NCBI GenBank assembly: GCA_036435485.1
Contig: CM071599.1
Span: 208,915,178-208,979,177, forward strand
Length of the DNA stretch: 64,000 nt
Direction of reading: 5' to 3'
DNA from: Saposhnikovia divaricata
Taxonomy: Eukaryota > Streptophyta > Magnoliopsida > Apiales > Apiaceae
Under the pieces are notes generated by a model. That model ran no database searches. It was given only the letters and a program-made list of their open reading frames with translations, and was not told where the DNA came from. Position numbers and translations under genes: made by a program. Shown here piece after piece: positions 57,145 to 64,000 of this stretch. Numbering within the stretch: position 1 is the first letter of the stretch; each line of letters starts with the position of its first letter.

Positions 57145-57520
57145 TGATAAGTGGATTTTATATCCACTTGGAACGCTTCGTAACGGCTTAGATTGATTAA
57201 CTTGGCCTCAAGTATATTGTGTTTTTGATTCGTTTTTAGTGAGATTGTGCAGGGTGATTATTTTGAGGTGGGGAGATACATTAGCATGTTTCATGGTGGA
57301 TTCAAGTGTAAGAGTGACGATCGTGAAGTGGCAAAAGAAACGGAAGAGGAAACGGAGAAAACAAGAAAAATTCAGAAAAATCGGCAAATTGGGAAGAGGC
57401 AGCCGCGCGGGCGCGCGTGTCAGGCGCGCGGGCGCACGGGAGGAGGTCCAGGGCGCGGGCGCGCGGTGTTAGGGCCCGGGGGCGCGGTCTTCAACTGCAG
57501 AAAATCCTGATTCAACTCTA
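57145..57520 (+). mobile_element. LTR-like fragment with a GC-rich island
   Basis: Begins TGATAAGTGGATTTTATATC, whose AAGTGGAT...ATCCACTT arms form a short inverted repeat. This start is one I associate with Ty3/gypsy LTRs in plants. A strongly GC-rich stretch (GCGCGGGCGCGCGG-type) lies at about 57402-57487. The right end is not defined. Frames across the island are low-complexity artefacts. Confidence 0.4.
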
Positions 57521-57839
57521 AAACGAATTTTTAGGGAATAAAGATTAACAATTTAGATGTTAGCTACGCATCTAAAAGCATTAAGTATAACCATACGAGG
57601 ATATCACAATTCATCACACACAAATCTTTAAAGCAATCAAACTACTAGACTCTGTAAATAAATCCGTTAGAATCCCATGACAACGATTAGTTCATAATCG
57701 AACGGCTCGTCATCATGGGATCTAGTGATAACATGATATAAAACAAGCTCTGAATAAAAACAATAGTGTTAGAGTAATGGAGTTAAGAAAACAAATCCAA
57801 AATAACGAGAATCCAAAAGTATCGCCTAATAGAAGAATA

Positions 57840-58091
57840 CTCCCTCTGTCCCCCTTGGTTCTTTACCTTGGGGGACGTAATTCTGGCACGGATTTTAAGG
57901 TGCATTTTACAGATAGTTTCATAACTTATTTTTAAAATTTTCTTTTTTTGTATAAAAATAGAATTGTTCTATTTTTATACAAAAAAAAGAATATTTTAAA
58001 AATAAGTCATGGAACTATACTTTTTAGAAGCCTTAAAATGCGTGTCAAGCAGTGAAAAAAAAATGTAAAGAAATGAGAGGGACAGAGGGAG
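57840..58091. mobile_element. Foldback Stowaway MITE
   Basis: CTCCCTCTGTCCC and the inverse GGGACAGAGGGAG are flanked by TA (57838-57839 and 58092-58093). The whole element folds back on itself. The central arms (TTTGTATAAAAATAGAA, 3-nt loop, inverse) are perfect at about 57945-57990. Confidence 0.85.
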
Positions 58092-58292
58092 TACAAAAGA
58101 TGAAGTAGATCTAGATCTCCGTTGCTTATCACAAGCGTTGGAAATCCTTCTCCAAGTCTCTCTCACCTCCCTCTCTATAAAAACGTGGCTCTTATGATGT
58201 TTAGAGGTGTTCAATTCTTCCAATTCAGATTTTTCAGTAGAAGACTGCCCCGCACTTGCGTGAGACTATTGTTCAAATCCCGGAGGTTGAAA

Positions 58293-59324
58293 TTATTGCC
58301 TTGGAGCATACTGCTGCTGAAAACCAGAAGGATTGAATGGTTTAGCTTCATATTGCTGACCTTGAAACGGCTGATAAGGCTGTTGTGGTTGTTGAGCACC
58401 ACCTTGATTATTGCTCCAGCTGAAATTAGGATGGTTCCTGTTATTGGGATGATAGGTGGCTGGAGCTGGTTGTTGTGGTCTCTGAAAATTGCTCACAAAC
58501 TGCGTTGATTCACTAGATATGGCACATTGATTCGTCTCATGTGCACCAGCATAAAGCTCACAAACACTTGCCACCTGTTGAACTCCATAGTTAGTCAATG
58601 AATCCACCTTCATAGTCAAAGCCTTTAACTGAGTTGCTATAGCTGTAGCTGCATCCACTTATAGAATTCCTGCTACTTTGCCTTGCTGTAGTGTCTGAGT
58701 TGGATTCTGATATTCATTGGTAGCCATCATCTCGATTAGCTCGTAAGCTTCATCGTAGATCTTAGCCCATAGAGCTCCACTTGATGCTGCATCTAACATT
58801 GATCTTGGCTGAGCTCCCAGTCCATTATGGAAACAATTAATCACCATCCAGTCGGGCATTCCATGATGAGGACACTTCCTAAGCATCTCCTTGTATCGTT
58901 CCCAAGCTTCACATAAAGATTCTTCCGACTGCTGTGCAAATTGAGTAAGAGCGTTCCTGATTGCTGCTGTTTTTGCCATAGGGAAGAATTTAGTGATAAA
59001 TTTCTGAGCAAGATCCTCCCATGTCGTAATTGAATTGGCTGGTAAAGAGTGTAACCAGCCCTTAGCTTTATCCCTCAGAGAAAATGGGAAAAGTCTCAAT
59101 TTCACAGCATCTTCCGACACACCGTTGAACTTGAAAGTGTCACAAATCTCGATGAAGTTCCGGATGTGCATATTAGGATCTTCCGTTGGAGCACCCCCAA
59201 ACTGAACTGAATTCTGTACCATTTGAATCGTGTCATGCTTGATTTCAAAGGTATTAGCGGCAATGGCCGGTCTGACAATGCTAGACTGAATGTCATTGAT
59301 TTTCGGTTGAGCGTAATCCTTCAA
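58293..59324 (-). pseudogene. Athila-like Ty3/gypsy gag, decayed
   Basis: Retrotransposon gag domain: FGGAPTEDPNMHIRNFIEIC, DKAKGWLHSLPANSITTWED, KFITKFFPMAKTAAIRNALT, then EAWERYKEMLRKCPHHGMPD and YDEAYELIEMMATNEYQNP. This wording is typical of Athila-lineage gags. A TAA at 58659-58661 interrupts the frame (GIL*VDAATAIA). A degenerate zinc knuckle follows (CELYAGAHETNQC), with Tyr where the second Cys should be. A Gln/Pro-rich tail runs to another stop. Upstream (to about 59400) the frame can be followed with one more stop. No pol or LTR for it is visible in this window. Confidence 0.8.
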
Positions 59325-59419
59325 TTCTTTCGCTGCTGCTGCTACTCATTCTCCCATATCTGCTGCTGCTTCAAGTTCTTCTTCTGCCACTTTTTCCTTA
59401 CGAGATTGAGAACATGTTC

Positions 59420-60720
59420 GCTTACACGTTCAAGTACCTGAATACACAGAACAAGCAAACTAAGTAAGAAAATAATCCGAGTCAGTGAACTTTAACGACC
59501 ACAGATGATAAGCACTGAAGGAAACGTTTCAGTGTGCGGCTATTACATCAATTATATCTAACATATGCGGCTATATGTTTCAGTGTGCTCCTCATAGCCA
59601 AGATGGTCAGCTCGCCACTCTCCTGAGAGGTATACACATACATTAATGGAAACGTTTAAAATTTTCAAATTGCACACCCGACAAGTTCCTAATATTCTTG
59701 TATATTTGAAAATATGTTAAAGACCTAGGAGCTCGCCAGTATCCAATGATTGGACAGTTTACACCTTCCACAGAGGCTAGTTAGGATGACATCAAGAAGG
59801 AATTGCATGATGTGCGTATTACTTTAGACTATGCTTAATGAATAATATATATTGATTACTATTAAATTAGGTGTTCAATTTTATCACATGTATAAATTTT
59901 TATTATGATTGTAAATTCAGTATTAAATATTCTAGTATCATAATTTGGCACAAAAAAAATGTTGTTTGCTTTCTTTCACATTGGACCAGAAGTTATGAAA
60001 TGAATTACTACTAATTTGGCATGATTATGAATTTGCTTTTGATGCACGACTCATATTTATAATTGAGTCCATTGCAATAATCTGATGAAACTAGACACAT
60101 TAGAGTAAATCATATTTTAATTGCCAAGCTATTGTTTTCCCACTTTTAACAGCTATTTGCAAAATGCAACCAAAAGGGAAATTTGTGGTGTTTCATTTTG
60201 ATGATTATTACTCATTTCCCACCATTTATGGTTATCCATTTATGCTTACATTGATATGAAAAGTAAGAATTTATCAATCTTGTCCCATATGCAGATCCAC
60301 CTCATTGATGGAGATAAATACTTGCATCATTAGAGGAACTTGCATTTTGTTTTATAACTACATTGAAATTGTACTTGTGAATGCACTTTAACATGTCATG
60401 TGCCTAAATGCAGTATGGTGAAATTTTACTCCAAAATATCAATGTGGAAATGTTTGTAATCATAGTGACCCAGGGTTTACTCTTTGATTTGTTCCATTGC
60501 ATTCTTTGACATCCTACGAAGTATTGCGAGGCTTATAAGAACTTTTTATTATCGAACACCACTCTAGATAATAGGAAGTCAGCTCTGAAGTACAATGGGG
60601 GTAAGGTGATTTATTATTCTGCAGTTTAACAAAAGTATTAAATGATATTGATTTTCTATTACACACGGAGGGTAAATATTTACAGCTAAGATTCCTTTTT
60701 TGTATTATATTAGATGGATC
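59420..60720. other. Intergenic stretch without recognisable features
   Basis: AT-rich sequence with no ORF over 60 codons that I can support. Palindromic AAACGTTTCAGTGTG-type words recur at 59525-59660. A short plus-strand ATG frame at about 60716-60830 (MDLISDSDAATDRIV) is followed by a donor-like GTAAGC, but nothing supports it as a gene. Confidence 0.5.
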
Positions 60721-60832
60721 TCATCTCCGACTCCGATGCTGCTACTGATCGCATTGTCCATCACGATTGCAACGGTAAGCCTGAAACACATTTCCAGGAT
60801 TTCAATTTCAAAGGTACCAGAATTATTTAAAG

Positions 60833-61435
60833 TTAGGATTTTGTGACTGGATGGCAGCCTGGAAATATCTCCGGATGATCCACCAACTTCCCCTCATCGA
60901 GTAGGAAGAGCAGCTCATACAATACAGTATCCCCAACTAGATCTACATCATACCGAACTGAAATGTCTTTTTTCACTTCTAGTGATATGTCGGCACGGAA
61001 TTGATTACAGTTATATATCCCACCACGTGGATAGTTTTTCAGAATCTTCTCCAGCGAAAGCATACTATCTTGCCTAAAAAAAGGCATTCATGCATCCATA
61101 GTTTGCTTCCAATAGTCATCCATAATAGGCTTTCCATCCAAATGCCCATGCCTCAAGAACCTTCTTGCCCAAAACACTGCATCCGTTTGGTTTTTGTCTA
61201 GGCAAAACCAATATTGATGCATATCCGATAGAAGCTCCTTTGGAAGGCTATTGATATGGCTTTCCACAAACGGACGCCATTTTTCTATGAAATCCCTGTC
61301 ATGAGTGCAGACTCGGTCGAGCTTGGTTCCATCGAAGAACACGGGTATCAAATTATGGATAACAAATCCAGAAAGTGTATTTGTTACCCGAAACTCAAAC
61401 ATCATTTTGCCGACTGAAAAATTATTGACAAACAA
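60833..61435 (-). pseudogene. Unrecognised ORF with one in-frame TGA
   Basis: Two frames, 61435-61088 (115 aa) and 61087-60833 (84 aa), are contiguous in one frame and separated only by TGA. Content includes FEFRVTNTLSGFVIHNLIPV, RDFIEKWRPFVESHINSLPK, DAVFWARRFLRHGHLDGKPI, then RQDSMLSLEKILKNYPRGGI and DISVRYDVDLVGDTVLYELL. Composition is protein-like, not repeat-like. A TTTTTCAG acceptor at 61414 may make VGKMMFEF the true exon start, and a donor at 61688 (GCCAG|GTACATG) could end an upstream exon. I do not recognise the family. It could be a decayed gene or captured sequence in a transposon. Confidence 0.45.
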
Positions 61436-61909
61436 GTAATTAGGCAGTATATTTCAATGATATTAAACCTTTTGCCTTAACTTAAAGAGCTAATTTCGAA
61501 TATCACTGATGTTTATTAATCTTTAGAATCAACTAGATTTGAGTGAAGACCCTTAGAATGTCTCAAGCAAAACTGACAAAACACTGCGGCCATAAACTTA
61601 AAAGGACTAAACTGAAGTACAGAACCTTAACTACATGTGATAATTTTAAATTAAACTTTGAAAGTGGTCTTCCATATATACATGTACCTGGCAAATTAGG
61701 ATGTGATGGGCCCTTGTGTTGGCCAGCAGCAAATAGTCGTGAAAGAGTGCCATGTCCCGGAACATATTACGGAAAATTGTTGTGATGAACGTCTTTGAAA
61801 TTCGGGATTACCTGAGTATAAGCTATGCGACAAAAAGGAAATACACTAGTTTGTGTTTTTAAAGAGAGATTATAGCAGAAATGAACAATTTCTTCATTGG
61901 ATGTTTATA

Positions 61910-62986
61910 AACATGTTGTGCTAAAAATAATTAAATTTGAATCGCAAGCGCACAATTCGTTTCGTTATAATATTTAATGATTCATTCCTCAGGGACTAAT
62001 ATTTTCGCATTCCTTAATTTCTAACTTAATCGAATTAGAACAAGTTTGATTTTTGGATTTTACAAATTAAAATAAAAACTAAATGGAATTTTGAACTATT
62101 TAAACTAATTTAAACTAAATTATTTATTCTAATTTATTCTAAAATTCAAATTAAAACTAGATTTTATTTCTAAAGCAATTTTTTTTTATTAAAAATTATT
62201 TGCAAAAAATTTAAGAAAAATTTTCACATGATTCATTCATGAAATTAACTCAATACAATTAACAAACTCAAAAAAAAAAATTTAACAACTCAATACAGCA
62301 CAATAAACACTCGAACAGCACTAAAAAAAACCAATTATCCACACTTTTAGACTCGAACGGTGACACAATCTCAAAAACCAACAAACAATTAAAATAAAGA
62401 ACTCAAACTCAGGCTAAGCAACTCAAAACTAAATCATCAACGAAAATTCAATAGCATTTCAACTCGAGAACTCAGTTTTACAATCGACAAACTCAGAATC
62501 CTGGAAAACTCTACCATTTCAACAAATTGGAATAACAAGAACTCAAAACAAACAAAGACAGCTTCCTGGACAATAAATCGAAACCAAGCAATTCATCAGC
62601 AATTCGGTATAATCAGCAACTCCAATTCATTAAACACAATTCAGTTACAAACTGAGAAAAAAATGACCATGAACTCAGCACAAGACTTCAAATGCTAACG
62701 AAAATGGAATCAACGAATAAGAAAATGAAACCAACGACATTAACAACAGCGACTCTACTGAGTCGACTCGACTCCACAAATCAATAGATTCAGTACGCAG
62801 GAAACAAATCTCCGTAACCAAACAGAACACAAACACAAGAAATCGACAACACAAGTCTCAGTGATGAAAGGCAAAATCGAGGTACTGACTGCATAGACAT
62901 GGTGAGTCAATCGTGGATAGTAATAGTATTACTAGTCTCTATTTACGTACATAAACTCTTGGAAATGCGTGTGGTGTGTGGTAATA

Positions 62987-63024
<38 letters not shown>

Positions 63025-64000
63025 ATCGTTTGAGAGAGAGAGACTAAAATGAGAGAGAATGAAAACGAGAGAGAAAAGAGAGTGAGGAAAGAGAGAAAGA
63101 AACAGACTGTTGAAAAATGAACTGGGTTTGTAATTGAAAACAGGGGACGAACAAAAGCACATAACAGAAAATAAAGCTTCGAATAAAATAAAAAAATGAA
63201 ACAAAAAATACAACTAAAAAAAATTGTAAAACTAATATTTTTGGTTTTTTATTTTTTTTGAAAATTAAAAACGAAATTATAAAGTTAACTACATATTTAA
63301 AATTAAGCTAGAGCGAAATTAAAATTATACTAAGCATTTAAATGGGCCACATTAAAATAGATGTTTAAAGGGCCAAAAATTAAAATTAACACTACGAACA
63401 AGTAATTTAAAATTTTCGTTACTCCTCTCAACCCAAATTATGTAGCATTACACTACTTTGGGAATTACGAAAGGTGAAAACGAAAGTAAGGCAACGAAGA
63501 TGAAAGTGCAAGACAAAATAAAGGAAACGAAATTATATTAATACTAATAAAGTGTTTACAATTTTTGAAACTAGGAAAAATTACAAGAAAATTAAACTAC
63601 CCTAAAATCTAAGTTACTAAATACAATGGGGGTGAGGGGGTATTTATAGGATAGAAATTAGGGTTAAGGGGGGTGTTGGGTAAATCCCCACCATACATTT
63701 GTGTTGTGTGGTGGTGAAATCCTAGCCATCTATTTGTTTCCTTCCCCCTTAAACTTTGAAGAGTTGATCTTGGCCATACACTTTTCTAATATGTTGGGAT
63801 GATCTCCACCTTCCACTTGTCTTGAAATATTCCTTTTGCTCCAAGCTCCTAATTCTTTTCCTTCTTTCATTTTTGGTCCTTTTTCTTCCTCTTTTTCCCT
63901 TCCTTGCACTTTATTTATTTATTTTGCCATTTCTTTATTTATTTACGAATTTCCTGAAATGCAACAAAATAAATTATTAAAATACGAATTCAAGCAAATA
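61910..64000. other. Probable LTR-retrotransposon non-coding sequence
   Basis: The stretch AATCGCAAGCGCACAATTCG and the TTCCTCAGGGACTA box (about 61940-62000) are familiar from non-coding parts of plant gypsy elements. They are followed by A-rich, stop-dense DNA with many AACTCAAAC-like words. A CT/GA microsatellite lies at 62987-63110. The tail (63600-64000; GGGGGTATTTATAGGATAG) looks like part of an LTR. No coding region and no defined ends. Confidence 0.35.
62985..63110. repeat. (TG)n-(GA)n microsatellite
   Basis: A short TG run, then GA runs broken by AAAT/TTTG, through about 63110. Minus-strand frames over it are low-complexity artefacts. Confidence 0.9.

Noticed and set aside
57239..57510. 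Two plus-strand ORFs rich in Arg, Gly and Lys
   Set aside because: They are produced by the GC-rich island of an LTR-like fragment; no conserved content.
58122..58508. 128-codon plus-strand ORF
   Set aside because: Antisense shadow of the gag tail on the minus strand.

Overview
This is plant nuclear DNA: AT-rich, with GT-AG introns, dense in Class I and Class II transposable elements, and without operons or prokaryotic gene density. The protein content and element families (Ty1/copia, Athila-like Ty3/gypsy, hAT, MULE-like, Helitron, Stowaway and PIF/Harbinger MITEs) fit a flowering plant, most likely a eudicot with a medium or large genome. I cannot name the species from the sequence.

One gene dominates. 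On the minus strand, from 55,530 (ATG) down to 9,555 (TGA), I could assemble a complete callose synthase (1,3-beta-glucan synthase) of the CalS10/GSL8 type. It has 51 coding exons whose lengths sum to 5,739 nt, or 1,912 residues plus stop. Every junction is GT-AG, the frame stays open throughout, and the length is close to my recollection of Arabidopsis GSL8. The gene spans about 46 kb, so nearly 90% of it is intron. The promoter and a probable 5'UTR intron lie at about 55,534-56,480. The 3' flank starts below 9,555 and holds a strong G-tract.

Left flank (1-9.5 kb): the 3' end of a Ty1/copia-type element (a decayed ORF, polypurine tract and a 986-bp LTR rich in a short repeated motif) is followed by closely packed DNA elements. 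These are a Stowaway MITE, a hAT element with an 8-bp duplication, a short Helitron, a TIR MITE, two MULE-like elements with 9-bp duplications, and an element built around telomere-like tandem repeats.

Inside the introns: a nested pair of hAT elements, each with a perfect 8-bp target-site duplication (TSD); a third MULE-like element that carries the same telomere-like repeat as the element in the left flank; a solo LTR with a perfect 5-bp TSD; a decayed hAT copy; several Stowaway and Harbinger-like MITEs; a SINE-like fragment; several local tandem duplications; and microsatellites. One microsatellite directly abuts a splice donor.

Right flank (56.5-64 kb): a truncated MULE-like fragment, an LTR-like fragment with a GC-rich island, a foldback Stowaway, a decayed Athila-like gag on the minus strand, an unrecognised ORF pair interrupted by one TGA, and A-rich sequence resembling LTR-retrotransposon non-coding DNA. 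The callose synthase is the only gene I would call functional. Most lesser ORFs are chance frames in repeats or introns.
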